This document shows positions 7,191 to 14,680 of a DNA stretch of 25,335 nt, one piece after another (the first letter of the stretch is position 1; the number at the start of each line of letters is the position of its first letter). The stretch is taken from the NCBI GenBank assembly GCA_036741795.1, contig DAINRO010000034.1, forward strand, positions 1 through 25,335, written 5' to 3'. The position numbers and the translations under genes were made by a program. Source of the DNA: DATKKM01 sp036741795. Its GTDB lineage: Bacteria; Chloroflexota; Dehalococcoidia; SM23-28-2; RBG-16-64-32. The notes under the pieces were generated by a model, which worked only from the letters and a program-made list of their open reading frames with translations, was not told the DNA's origin and did not search any database.

Positions 7191-8357
7191 ATGGACTCCA
7201 GCGCCAAACGAATTACCCTCCACCCTTATAGCGCCCTCGTCCTGGCCGCGCTGATTGGCCTGATCGCGTTCCTCGTATCTTCCAGCGACGCCGCGGCGAT
7301 CGAAGCTGACGGCACCTGCGGCAAGCGGTATGTCGCCGGTGGAGACCACATCCCTGCAGGCCACGAGGTCTCGGAAGACGAGAAATACCCAAAGCAACTC
7401 CTCGACGACCACGCATCGACATACGGGTACTGTCTTTTCAACACGGCCACTAACGACACCACATCGTCGAGCTACATCACGGGCGGTCAACTGGCGCAGA
7501 CGTGGAACCTCCGGCCCGACCTGATAACCCTCACTCTCGGCGGCGAGAACGCCACGATCGTCAACCTGATCACCAGCTGCTTCGATAAGGTGAAGGACCA
7601 CGATTTCTCGGGTGCTAGCGCTTGCGCGGGGGCCGTGCTCGGCAACGAGCAGGTCTATACCGACCTCAAGAACAACCTCGTCACGATCTTCCAGCAGTAC
7701 CGGATGATACAGGCTGGCCGCCCTGAATTGATCGTTGCCGTAACCGGGTATGCGAACCCGTATCCGCGTTCCACCGACGTGCTAGACGAGATCACGCAAC
7801 TGTGCCTTGGTGTAATAGACGCCTCCATCTCCTGCGCCCAACGCTGGGCCCAGCTGCCGCCCGCCCTCCTTCTGCTGGACAACGCGATCAAGAAGCTGAA
7901 CACCACGATCGAGAACGCGGTGGAGCCGTTCTGGATAGGCAGCCAGGGACGATTCATCTTCGTGAACCCGTACGAGAAATTCGAGGATCATGTGATGAAG
8001 ATGGAGGTGACCCTCAAGCTGGACAAGGTCTGCCACTTCTGCGGGACGAAGGCCCAGTACTTCGACAACCACTCCTCGACTCAGAACCTGGGATCGTCCG
8101 ACCCCTTCTTCAAGGCGGGTTCGGATGGCACCAAGAATCCCAGTTACCTGACGCCGGGACCGCTGATCAACCCTCCGGTGGTGATCATCATGAAGTCCCA
8201 GAAGACAGTCGGGATGGGCATCCACCCAAACGACAAGGGCCACAAGTGCCTGGCGGACCTGATCTGGGAGTGGGACACGCCGGAGCCGGGTGTGACGCCG
8301 CTCAAGTGGAAGCTGGGCGTACCAGAGGACTCGAAACTCGACGATATCTGCGAATAG
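7191..8357 (+). CDS. Secreted SGNH/GDSL-fold protein, probably catalytically altered
   Basis: A 388-residue exported protein. ATG 7191 follows GGAAGGGAG; the signal peptide core is LVLAALIGLIAFLVSSS, with cleavage near DAAA. SGNH blocks are recognisable in order: block I YVAGGDHIPAG (residues 47-57), block III LGGEN (116-120), VTGYANPYP in the middle, and block V GIHPNDKGH (343-351). In active enzymes block I is GDS and block V is DxxH. Here the nucleophile position is His53 (GDH) and the Asp position is Met342, while Gly, Asn120 and His345 are kept. This suggests either a carbohydrate- or ester-binding pseudoenzyme or a different catalytic arrangement. Several Cys pairs (CHFCG; C43, C81) suggest disulfides. 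It follows the giant DUF11 gene in the same orientation, so it may act on, or partner, that surface protein. Confidence 0.65.
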   Translation: MDSSAKRITLHPYSALVLAALIGLIAFLVSSSDAAAIEADGTCGKRYVAGGDHIPAGHEVSEDEKYPKQLLDDHASTYGYCLFNTATNDTTSSSYITGGQLAQTWNLRPDLITLTLGGENATIVNLITSCFDKVKDHDFSGASACAGAVLGNEQVYTDLKNNLVTIFQQYRMIQAGRPELIVAVTGYANPYPRSTDVLDEITQLCLGVIDASISCAQRWAQLPPALLLLDNAIKKLNTTIENAVEPFWIGSQGRFIFVNPYEKFEDHVMKMEVTLKLDKVCHFCGTKAQYFDNHSSTQNLGSSDPFFKAGSDGTKNPSYLTPGPLINPPVVIIMKSQKTVGMGIHPNDKGHKCLADLIWEWDTPEPGVTPLKWKLGVPEDSKLDDICE

Positions 8358-8407
8358 CGAGAGGGCAGGCTGCTAAGCTAATCCCACGATGTGCGGGGTG
8401 AGCCCGG

Positions 8408-9685
8408 TTGCCTAACACAACCCGGATACCCGATGCGGAATTGCCTGTAGTGGCCCGCCCCGATGTCCTCGTGGTGGGCGGCGGTTCCGCAGGGCTCTCG
8501 GCAGCCGTAGCCGCTGCCCGCAACGGCGCAGACACCCTTCTCGTCGAGCGCTTCAGCTACACGGGTGGCCTCGCCACCGGCGGTCTCATCATCCTCCTGC
8601 TCACACTGGACGACGGCGCTGGAAAGCAGGCGGTAGGCGGGCTGTGCCAGGAGATGGTGGACCGGTTGGCCGCTCGCGACGCGGTGCACTACCCGCCTGA
8701 GAGCGAGTGGAACGATCCGGATTCGAACCTGGTTGAGCATTGCCGACGCTGGGGGCTCGTCTGGGGAAGTCCGTCACCCGAAGGGCACAGGGTGCGCTAT
8801 TCCGTGGCGTTCGAACCGCACGAGTTCATCTTCGCCGCCGACGCGATGCTCAAGGAAGCGAAAGTTCGCGTCCTCTATCAGACCTGGGGTTGCGAGCCGG
8901 TGCTGGAGGATGGCCGTATCACGGCGGTGGTGGTCCAGAACAAGGCCGGACGACAGGCGATCGTCCCGCAGGTCGTGGTTGACGCGAGCGGCGACGGCGA
9001 CATCTTCGCAGCGGCCGGCGAGCCGTTCGAGACCGAACGCGTGCACCCCTGGCTCTGGTTCCTGATGAGCGGCGTCACGGACATTGAGGCCGCGCTCGAC
9101 TCTGGCAAGGGTATGTTCTTCCAAACACTCGGCGAAGGCCGAGCGCTCGTGCCCTGGGGCGGCGAGGGCCGCGTCCGCGAGAAGATCGACGCCACTGATC
9201 CCTCCGAGGTCTCCGAGGCGCTAGCGGCGAGCCGCCGGATGGTCATGGAAGAGGCCGGGCGCCTCAAGGCCAGCGTTCCCGGCTTCGAAACCGCCCACAT
9301 CTCGATGATGGCCGATCAACTCGGCATCACCGAATCCCGCCGCCTCCTCGGCCAATACGTCATGACCCGCGACGATATGGACCGGACGTTCGATGACTCC
9401 GTGGCGCGGACTGGCCACTGGACGAAGTACGACTGCGTCTACAACATCCCCTACCGCAGCCTGCTCCCCGCCGGCATCGACAACCTGGTCGTGGCGGGAC
9501 GCTGCATCTCCGTAGACCACCGGGTCCACCACGCCACCAAAGAGATCCCGGCCTGCATGGCAACGGGTGAAGCGGCCGGCACCGCTGCTGCAATGGCGGC
9601 AAAAAGCAAAATCGCAGCTATGAGTGAACTGGATGTGGAGGCGCTACAGAAGCAACTACGGAAGCAGGGCGCTATCCTCGGCTAG
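8408..9685 (+). CDS. FAD-dependent oxidoreductase (FAD_oxidored family)
   Basis: A 425-residue cytoplasmic flavoprotein. The N-terminal Rossmann dinucleotide-binding motif is VLVVGGGSAGLSAA with the acidic residue in LLVERF (residues about 20-48); YTGGLATGG follows, as in FAD_oxidored (PF12831) proteins. VVVDASGDGDIFAAAG (about 190-205) is the second FAD contact, and the C-terminal NLVVAGRCISVDHRVHH...ACMATGEAAGTAA is the family's closing FAD motif. Members oxidise varied substrates; nothing here fixes the substrate. The start is TTG 8408, with GGGGTGAG seven bases upstream; no ATG fits better. It starts 50 bp after the SGNH-like gene and could be read through from it, but the products seem unrelated. 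Downstream it converges with the minus-strand cNMP-binding gene. Confidence 0.8.
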   Translation: MPNTTRIPDAELPVVARPDVLVVGGGSAGLSAAVAAARNGADTLLVERFSYTGGLATGGLIILLLTLDDGAGKQAVGGLCQEMVDRLAARDAVHYPPESEWNDPDSNLVEHCRRWGLVWGSPSPEGHRVRYSVAFEPHEFIFAADAMLKEAKVRVLYQTWGCEPVLEDGRITAVVVQNKAGRQAIVPQVVVDASGDGDIFAAAGEPFETERVHPWLWFLMSGVTDIEAALDSGKGMFFQTLGEGRALVPWGGEGRVREKIDATDPSEVSEALAASRRMVMEEAGRLKASVPGFETAHISMMADQLGITESRRLLGQYVMTRDDMDRTFDDSVARTGHWTKYDCVYNIPYRSLLPAGIDNLVVAGRCISVDHRVHHATKEIPACMATGEAAGTAAAMAAKSKIAAMSELDVEALQKQLRKQGAILG

Positions 9686-9699
9686 ACAGCCCAAAACCG

Positions 9700-9733
9700 A
9701 TCCGTTTATCCGTTCCCCATCCGCTGTGAGATC
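9700..9733 (-). repeat. Dispersed 34-bp repeat, copy 1 (inverted relative to copy 2)
   Basis: The reverse complement of these 34 bases matches 14108-14141 at 33 of 34 positions (core GGATGGGGAACGGATAAACG). This copy sits in the 51-bp gap between the convergent FAD oxidoreductase and cNMP-binding genes. Confidence 0.8.
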
Positions 9734-9736
9734 GCG

Positions 9737-10165
9737 CTATTCGGCCAAACGCGCGTCGAGATCCCGTAGCCGCCGCACAAGCACCGGCAGCATCCCCACC
9801 GCGATCTCCGGGTGGTTCTTCATCTCCGCCATGAAGTCCCAGCGCGTCATCGCGAGGCATTCGGAGTCCTCTACCGCGCGGACAGTGGCGGAGCGGGGGA
9901 AGCCCTCAAACAGGGCCATCTCGCCGAAGAAGTCGCCGGGACCGAACGTCGCCAGGTGCTGGGGGTCGGCGGAGTCGGCGCCGCGAATGGCCTCCACCTT
10001 GCCGGAGTTGATGACGAAGAAGCCGGCGGCCTGGTCGTTCTCCTTGATGATCACTTCGCCCGCCTTGATGGTGCGCGGCACCATTAGCTTGGCGAGTCGT
10101 TCCAGGTCCCTCTTGCCCAGTTCCGAGAACATCGGGACGTTCTTGAGTAGTTCTTCGCGGCCCAT
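9737..10165 (-). CDS. Stand-alone cyclic-nucleotide-binding (CNB) domain protein
   Basis: A 142-residue protein made almost entirely of one CNB domain (CRP/PKA-regulatory type). ATG 10165 is preferred over an upstream in-frame ATG because GGAGGT lies seven bases before it. The N-terminal helices (LLKNVPMFSEL) lead into the beta-roll (IKAGEVIIKEND...GFFVINSGKVE). The phosphate-binding cassette is FFGEMALFEGFPRSATVRA (residues about 87-105), with the conserved Glu and Arg that hold the cyclic phosphate and ribose. The C-terminal helix ends at RLRDLDARLAE. No HTH DNA-binding domain, kinase or channel is attached, so it cannot be a CRP regulator by itself; it would have to act by binding a partner. 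It is on the same strand as the DUF7144 gene, separated by a terminator-like stem. Confidence 0.8.
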   Translation of the reverse strand: MGREELLKNVPMFSELGKRDLERLAKLMVPRTIKAGEVIIKENDQAAGFFVINSGKVEAIRGADSADPQHLATFGPGDFFGEMALFEGFPRSATVRAVEDSECLAMTRWDFMAEMKNHPEIAVGMLPVLVRRLRDLDARLAE

Positions 10166-10254
10166 GGCCTTTACCTCCGGCTTGCCTGTATTGGCGTTCG
10201 GGTGATTACTGTTCGCAATTTGTAGCAGACAGGCCATAGTAGGTCAATAACGCA

Positions 10255-10286
10255 AAGACACGCCGGCCTTCCGGTCGGCGTGTCTT
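10255..10286 (-). terminator. Intrinsic terminator candidate after the DUF7144 gene
   Basis: AAGACACGCCGGCC (10255-10268) pairs with GGTCGGCGTGTCTT (10273-10286) around a TTCC loop: 14 bp with one G-U. On the minus strand it lies 21-52 nt past the DUF7144 stop and is followed by TTGCGTTATT, moderately T-rich. It separates that gene from the CNB gene. Confidence 0.65.
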
Positions 10287-10306
10287 GTGCGGAGTGCGGA
10301 TGCGGT

Positions 10307-10732
10307 TTATTCGTCGATCGCGAGGTCGCGGCCGTGGACAACAAGCGCCCAGATGGTGAAGACGCTGATCAGGATCACGATTAAGCTCCAGAGTGAGTTT
10401 CCGGAGGCTGACGCATAGGGCATCCAGGCGAACGCCGTGATGGCGCTGCTCATCGCTGCCAGCACGCCCACGGTGCGCGCCCAGACGGCACCGCTGAACA
10501 AGTAGAAGCCTGCGAGTATAGCGACGATACCCACGATCAGGTTTATCCAGCCCCACGTTGAAATATCGAACTGGAAGACGTAGTTGTTCGTGACGAGGTA
10601 GAACTCCTCGTCGATGATCGCGATGAGACCGGCGATCGCGTGGTAGAACCCGGTCAGGATCAGCATGAACGCTGCAAAGGCAATGAACCCCACTGCCCAG
10701 GGATTAGGATCTGCTGTGCGATTGTCTGACAT
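10307..10732 (-). CDS. DUF7144-type four-helix membrane protein
   Basis: A 141-residue integral membrane protein. ATG 10732 has AGGAGGAA seven bases upstream, so an upstream in-frame start is rejected. Four hydrophobic helices can be seen: VGFIAFAAFMLILTGFYHAI, INLIVGIVAILAGFYLFSG, VGVLAAMSSAITAFAW and SLIVILISVFTIWALVV. The stretch between helices 1 and 2 (DEEFYLVTNNYVFQFDISTWGW) is the hallmark of this family, which is common in Actinomycetota and also seen in Chloroflexota; its function is unknown. It is followed by a hairpin terminator and lies downstream of the ALDH gene 10877-12313 on the same strand, but a terminator stem separates them too, so it is probably its own unit. Confidence 0.8.
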   Translation of the reverse strand: MSDNRTADPNPWAVGFIAFAAFMLILTGFYHAIAGLIAIIDEEFYLVTNNYVFQFDISTWGWINLIVGIVAILAGFYLFSGAVWARTVGVLAAMSSAITAFAWMPYASASGNSLWSLIVILISVFTIWALVVHGRDLAIDE

Positions 10733-10828
10733 TATCTCGTTCCTCCTACCGGAATAAACGAGCGTCGTTAACAAAGGTTAAGTGATTAGAGAGTGTTATG
10801 TAGTGAGTGTGCGCGGGAGTGTAGCAAA

Positions 10829-10856
10829 CGGCCCCGTGCACTCTCGCACGGGGCCG
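10829..10856 (-). terminator. Intrinsic terminator after the first ALDH gene
   Basis: CGGCCCCGTGC (10829-10839) pairs perfectly with GCACGGGGCCG (10846-10856) around a six-base loop. On the minus strand it starts 20 nt past the ALDH stop and is followed by TTTGCTACACT, a short T run. Confidence 0.7.
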
Positions 10857-10876
10857 CCTGAATGCTTGTTCGTGGC

Positions 10877-12313
10877 CTACAGCTGGAGCGACTTTACCTC
10901 GAGGTACTCTTCGAGGCCGTACTTACCGAGCTCGCGGCCGTGGCCGGACTGCTTGTAGCCGCCGAAGGGCGCCTGCAGGTTGAAGCTGCCGCCGTTGATC
11001 TCCACCTGGCCCGTCCGGATCCGTCGCGCGACCGCCTTGGCCCGCTCCGGGTCGCCGGACCACACCCCGCCCGCAAGGCCGTACACGGTGTCGTTGGCGA
11101 TGCGGATGGCGTCCTCTTCGTCGTCGTAGGGGATGATCGAGAGGACCGGCCCGAAGATCTCTTCCTGGGCGATTGTCATGTCGTTCGTTACGTTGGAGAA
11201 CACTGTTGGCTCGACGAAGTAGCCCTTGGCGTGCGCCGTCTCGGCGCCGCCGGTGACGAGCTTCGCGCCCTCGTCGATCCCCTTCTGGATGTAACCCTTG
11301 ACGCGCTCGTGCTGAGTCGCCGAGACCAGCGGCCCGAGGCGAGTCGTGGCCTCGAAGGGGTCGCCGGTGGTGAAGTTCTTCGCAGCCTTCGCGGCGATTT
11401 CCTCGGCCTCGGCCAGCTTGTTCGCAGGGACGAGCATGCGGGTGAGGGCGCTGCAGGTCTGGCCGGAGTTGGAGTAGCACTTGGTCACACCGTCGGTGAC
11501 GGCGCGCTCGAAGTCGGCGTCGTCGAGGATGATGTTCGGGGACTTGCCGCCGAGCTCCAGGGTGACGCGCTTCACGGTCTGGGCGCCCAGCTCGCTGACG
11601 CGCTTGCCGGCGCGGGTGGAGCCGGTGAAGGAGATCATGTCGACGTCCGGGTGGGAGGCGAGGGCCTCACCGACGACCGGGCCGACGCCGGTCACGAGGT
11701 TGAAGACACCGGCGGGCAGACCCGCGGCGTCGATCGCCTCGGCGAGCATGAAGGCGTTCATCGGCGCCACTTCGCTCGGCTTGACGACTACGGTGCAGCC
11801 GGCGGCCATGGCCGGTGCGACCTTGTTCGCGATCTGGTGCAGCGGGTAGTTCCAGGGGGTGATGCAGCCGACGACTCCGACCGGCTCCTTGACGACGAGC
11901 GAGTTGCCGATTGTCTCCTCGAACTTCGTCTCGGCGACGATCTGGGGGATCGACATGAACGTCATGAGTGGCGCGCCGGCCTGGATCATCTTGGAGAGGG
12001 TCAGCGGCATGCCGACTTCCTTCGAGATCGTGGAGGCGATGTCCTCCTGGCGCGCGCCGAGCTGGGCGGTGATGGCCTGGATGTACTTCACGCGCTCTTC
12101 GATCGGGGTCTGGGACCAGGAGTCGAAAGCGGCCCGGGCGGCGGCGACGGCGCGGTTCACGTCCTCGGCGGTGCCCTCGGGAATGCGTCCCATCACCTCT
12201 TCGGTGGACGGGTTGATGACGTCAATGGTGCCGGTCCCATCGGGAGCGACCCACTGGCCGTTGATGTAGAGCTTGTCCCGGACATCGATCTCTGGGCGTA
12301 CTTCAGTGGTCAT
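10877..12313 (-). CDS. NAD(P)+-dependent aldehyde dehydrogenase (ALDH superfamily)
   Basis: A 478-residue cytoplasmic enzyme that oxidises an aldehyde to its carboxylic acid with NAD(P)+. The N-terminal part has the usual INGQWV...INPSTEEV. The cofactor region contains TPWNYPL and VVKPSE. The catalytic pair is Glu253 in LELGGKSPN and Cys287 in NSGQTCSA, 34 residues apart as in the family. Cofactor contacts include EEIFGPV, and the end is PFGGYKQSGHGRELG. Length is normal. ATG 12313 has GGAGGT six bases upstream. It resembles broad-specificity ALDHs acting on semialdehydes or aliphatic aldehydes; the substrate is not readable. A TetR-like palindrome sits 19-36 bp upstream, so it may be induced by a small molecule. 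A second, distinct ALDH lies upstream on the same strand. Confidence 0.9.
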   Translation of the reverse strand: MTTEVRPEIDVRDKLYINGQWVAPDGTGTIDVINPSTEEVMGRIPEGTAEDVNRAVAAARAAFDSWSQTPIEERVKYIQAITAQLGARQEDIASTISKEVGMPLTLSKMIQAGAPLMTFMSIPQIVAETKFEETIGNSLVVKEPVGVVGCITPWNYPLHQIANKVAPAMAAGCTVVVKPSEVAPMNAFMLAEAIDAAGLPAGVFNLVTGVGPVVGEALASHPDVDMISFTGSTRAGKRVSELGAQTVKRVTLELGGKSPNIILDDADFERAVTDGVTKCYSNSGQTCSALTRMLVPANKLAEAEEIAAKAAKNFTTGDPFEATTRLGPLVSATQHERVKGYIQKGIDEGAKLVTGGAETAHAKGYFVEPTVFSNVTNDMTIAQEEIFGPVLSIIPYDDEEDAIRIANDTVYGLAGGVWSGDPERAKAVARRIRTGQVEINGGSFNLQAPFGGYKQSGHGRELGKYGLEEYLEVKSLQL

Positions 12314-12331
12314 GCGTATACCTCCGCGTTA

Positions 12332-12349
12332 ATTAAGCGATTGCTCAAT
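12332..12349. promoter_or_regulatory. TetR-type operator candidate upstream of the first ALDH gene
   Basis: ATTAAGC-GATT-GCTCAAT is an inverted repeat of 7-bp arms with one mismatch, in the promoter zone of the ALDH gene starting at 12313. Palindromes of the form TTGAGC-N4-GCTCAA are common targets of TetR-family repressors of catabolic genes. No TetR gene is in the window. Confidence 0.4.
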
Positions 12350-12533
12350 ATTCTAGCGCACCGAACCGGGTTTGTGGTCAACCGTGGGGCGGGGATTTGG
12401 TTAGTGTTCTGCTACGGAGGGGTACGGAGGGTGTTCGGGGTTCGTTTGGCAAAAACGCGTTTGTCGGCTGATCAGCCCCGTGTTCCGAAGGGGAGGATGG
12501 GCGGGAAGGAGCCTGGAGGAATTACTGAGACCC

Positions 12534-12563
12534 GTCATGGATTCCGGCTTTCGCCGGAATGAC
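12534..12563. repeat. REP-like hairpin element / terminator of the second ALDH gene
   Basis: ATTCCGGC (12541-12548) pairs with GCCGGAAT (12553-12560) around TTTC, flanked by GTCATGG and GAC. This GTCATTCCGGC...GCCGGAATCCATG form recurs as a small dispersed element in many bacterial genomes. It lies 11 bp past the stop of the minus-strand ALDH, so it may also end that transcript. The rest of the 12350-12573 gap shows no gene. Confidence 0.6.
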
Positions 12564-12573
12564 GAGAGTGGAC

Positions 12574-14043
12574 TTACTCCAGGGCGATCCAGACGGACTT
12601 GTACTCGGTGTAGAGGTCGAGGGCCTGGCGGCCTAACTCGCGGCCGAAGCCGCTGTCCGCGAAGCCGCCCCAGGGGGAGCGAGTGTCCGTGGCGCCGTAG
12701 GTGTTAACCCAGACGGTGCCGGCGCGGACCTTGTGGGCGACGGCGTGGGCCTTCTGCACGTCCTTCGTCCAGACCGCGGCGGCGAGGCCGTAGCAGGTCT
12801 CGTTGGCGACACGGACGGCCTCATCCACGTCGTCGACGGGGATGACCGAGGCGACGGGGCCGAAGATCTCCTCCTGGGCGATGCGCATCCCGTTATTGAC
12901 GTCGGCGAAGATCGTCGGCTTCACGAAGTAGCCGCGGTCGCCGAGGCGCTCGCCTCCCGCGGTCAGCCGGGCGCCCTCGTCCTTGCCAATGTCGATGTAG
13001 GAGAGCACTCGGTCGAATTGCTCCTCGGAGACGACGGGGCCCATGTAGGTCTTCTCGTCGAGGGGATCGCCAATCTTGATGGTGGCGGCACGCTCGTTCA
13101 TCCCCTCGAGGAAGGGCTCGTACACAGAGCGCTCCACGATGATGCGGGAGCCGGCGGAGCAGACCTCGCCCTGGTTGAAGAAGACGCCGGCGCTGGCGCC
13201 CTTGATGGCAGAGGCAACATCGGCGTCAGCGAGGACGATGTTCGGCGACTTGCCGCCGAGCTCGAGCGAGACCTTCTTTAGCGAGGCGGCAGAGGCGCGC
13301 ACAATGATTCGCCCGACCTCGGGGCTGCCGGTGAAGGCGATCTTGTCGACGCCGGGGTGATCGACGAGGGCGGCGCCGGTCTCGCCGAAGCCGGTCACGA
13401 TGTTGATCACGCCGGGGGGGAAGCCGGCTTCCAGGGCCAACTCGCCGAGGACCTGCGCGGAGAGCGGTGACTGCTCGGCGGGCTTGAGGACGACGGTGCA
13501 GCCGGTGGCAAGGGCGGGGCCGAGCTTCCAGGCGGCCATCATGACGGGGAAGTTCCAGGGGATGATCTGGCCGACGACGCCGACGGGCTGGCGGAGGAGG
13601 TAGGTGAAGAAGTGGCCGCGGACGGGGACGGTCTCGCCGTGGATCTTGTCGGCCCAGCCGGCGTAATACTCGAGGCAGTCGATGGCGTTGGGGATGTCGA
13701 CGCGGAGGCTGCTCGTGACGGGCTTACCCGCGTCGATGGCGTCGATCTCGGCGAGGCGGCGGGCGTTGGCGCGGACGAGCTCGGCGAACTTCGTGATGAG
13801 GCGGCCGCGGTCGGCGGGGTGCATGGTGGCCCAGGGGCCGGACTCGAAGGCGGCGCGGGCGGCTTTGACGGCGCGGTCGACGTCCTCGGCGCCGCCCTCG
13901 GCAACGGGGCCGATGACCTGGCCGGTGGTGGGGTTGACGTTGTCGTAGTACTTGCCGGAGGCGGGTTCGATCCACTGGCCGTTGATGAGGAGCTTTGTGG
14001 GGGCGGCGAGGGATGTTGTGTCTATGGTGGTCGACAGTGTCAT
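12574..14043 (-). CDS. Aldehyde dehydrogenase, second paralogue (class 1/2-like)
   Basis: A 489-residue ALDH with higher similarity to the ALDH1/2 or betaine-aldehyde/phenylacetaldehyde type than to the neighbouring paralogue. It begins LLINGQWIEPASGK, has IIPWNFPVMMAAWKLGPALA and VLKPAEQSPLSA in the cofactor fold, catalytic Glu261 in LELGGKSPN and Cys295 in NQGEVCSAGS (34 apart), and ends WVNTYGATDTRSPWGG...LDLYTEYKSVWIALE. The start is ATG 14043; a longer open frame reaching 14625 is rejected because it runs through heptamer repeats and back through the regulator gene. There is no Shine-Dalgarno sequence before 14043: the upstream DNA is repeat-derived (CACTATTGACCCC), so translation may be leaderless or weak. 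Substrate unknown. Confidence 0.9.
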   Translation of the reverse strand: MTLSTTIDTTSLAAPTKLLINGQWIEPASGKYYDNVNPTTGQVIGPVAEGGAEDVDRAVKAARAAFESGPWATMHPADRGRLITKFAELVRANARRLAEIDAIDAGKPVTSSLRVDIPNAIDCLEYYAGWADKIHGETVPVRGHFFTYLLRQPVGVVGQIIPWNFPVMMAAWKLGPALATGCTVVLKPAEQSPLSAQVLGELALEAGFPPGVINIVTGFGETGAALVDHPGVDKIAFTGSPEVGRIIVRASAASLKKVSLELGGKSPNIVLADADVASAIKGASAGVFFNQGEVCSAGSRIIVERSVYEPFLEGMNERAATIKIGDPLDEKTYMGPVVSEEQFDRVLSYIDIGKDEGARLTAGGERLGDRGYFVKPTIFADVNNGMRIAQEEIFGPVASVIPVDDVDEAVRVANETCYGLAAAVWTKDVQKAHAVAHKVRAGTVWVNTYGATDTRSPWGGFADSGFGRELGRQALDLYTEYKSVWIALE

Positions 14044-14053
14044 GGGGTCAATA

Positions 14054-14148
14054 GTGAATGGTGAATGGTGAATAGTAAATAGCGCCGAGTGGCGAGCGCC
14101 GAGTGCGGATCTCACAACGGATGGGGAACGGATAAACGGATAACGGAT
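14054..14148. repeat. Cluster of heptanucleotide tandem repeats
   Basis: The gap between the second ALDH gene and the zinc operon (14044-14241, 198 bp) is largely built of 7-nt units. GTGAATG, GTGAATG, GTGAATA, GTAAATA occupy 14054-14081. GCGCCGA, GTGGCGA, GCGCCGA, GTGCGGA occupy 14082-14109. AACGGAT occurs four times (14116, 14127, 14135, 14142). The style resembles the short tandemly repeated repetitive heptamers described in cyanobacteria. The remainder, 14149-14203, shows nothing clear. Confidence 0.75.
14108..14141 (+). repeat. Dispersed 34-bp repeat, copy 2
   Basis: Matches the reverse complement of 9700-9733 at 33 of 34 positions. It overlaps the AACGGAT heptamer array, so part of the element is itself heptamer-based. 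Confidence 0.8.
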
Positions 14149-14203
14149 GAAGGGATCGAGAACCTGGGGATAAGACTCACACTGTGCCCGCAGGTGGACG
14201 TTG

Positions 14204-14232
14204 TTGCGACTTGTTGCAGTTGCGGGTAGGAT
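14204..14232 (+). promoter_or_regulatory. Promoter and possible Zur operator of the zinc operon
   Basis: TTGCGA (14204-14209), a 17-bp spacer and TAGGAT (14227-14232) form a good sigma-70 promoter. Transcription would start near 14239-14242, that is at or next to the ATG at 14242, making the first mRNA leaderless; this fits the absence of a well-spaced ribosome site. TGCGAC-TT-GTTGCA (14205-14218), a palindrome with one mismatch, overlaps the -35 box and could be the binding site of the Fur-family regulator encoded next. Confidence 0.45.
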
Positions 14233-14241
14233 GGACTCGCA

Positions 14242-14670
14242 ATGTCGTGCGAGAAGGAGACCGCGGTTGTTATCCGGGAGGCGGGGCAGAAGGTCACCAC
14301 CCAGCGGGTGTTGATCCTGTCGGCTATCAGGCATTCGGGGGAGCACGTGACCGCTACCCGGATTATCGAGCAGCTGCGGGCTGACCATCCCTATATCGAC
14401 GCTTCGACGGTGTACAGGACGCTGGCTTCGGCCTCGGATATGGGGCTGGTGTCGGAGACGGACATGGGGTCGAGCGAGAGCGAGTTCGAGTGGATCGGGA
14501 AGGACCGGCATCACCACTTGATCTGCCGGACGTGCGGGGAAGTGAGTTCGCTCGACAACAATTACCTGGACGGGCTGGCGACGCTGCTGTACGAGGAGGC
14601 GGGGTTCCAGGCGGACCTGGGACACTTCGCGATTTTCGGCGTTTGCAAGGACTGCCAGCGCAACGAATGA
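14242..14670 (+). CDS. zur: Fur-family transcriptional regulator, Zur-like
   Basis: A 142-residue metal-responsive repressor. The N-terminal winged helix spans residues about 10-75 (VTTQRVLILSAI; recognition region YIDASTVYRTLASAS). The C-terminal dimerisation part has the Fur metal sites: HHH (90-92), Cys95 and Cys98 in CRTC, His128 in GHFAIFG, and Cys135 and Cys138 in CKDC. The two CxxC pairs make the structural zinc site. It directly precedes a zinc-type ABC importer (10 nt to the next start), so Zur is the likely identity: with zinc bound it would repress this operon, itself included. Start ATG 14242 lies about 10 nt past a -10 box, so it is probably leaderless. PerR or Fur cannot be fully excluded by sequence alone. 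Confidence 0.8.
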   Translation: MSCEKETAVVIREAGQKVTTQRVLILSAIRHSGEHVTATRIIEQLRADHPYIDASTVYRTLASASDMGLVSETDMGSSESEFEWIGKDRHHHLICRTCGEVSSLDNNYLDGLATLLYEEAGFQADLGHFAIFGVCKDCQRNE

Positions 14671-14680
14671 AGGGAATCAC

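Noticed and set aside
10862..12562. A 566-codon open frame on the plus strand opposite the first ALDH gene
   Set aside because: It mirrors the ALDH codons in a GC-rich genome, has no recognisable domain, is Gly/Asp/Arg-biased and has no ribosome site. The ALDH on the other strand has a full set of motifs.
14044..14625. N-terminal extension of the second ALDH to 14625
   Set aside because: The extension runs through heptamer repeats and antisense to the Zur-like gene. The ALDH family begins close to the Met at 14043.
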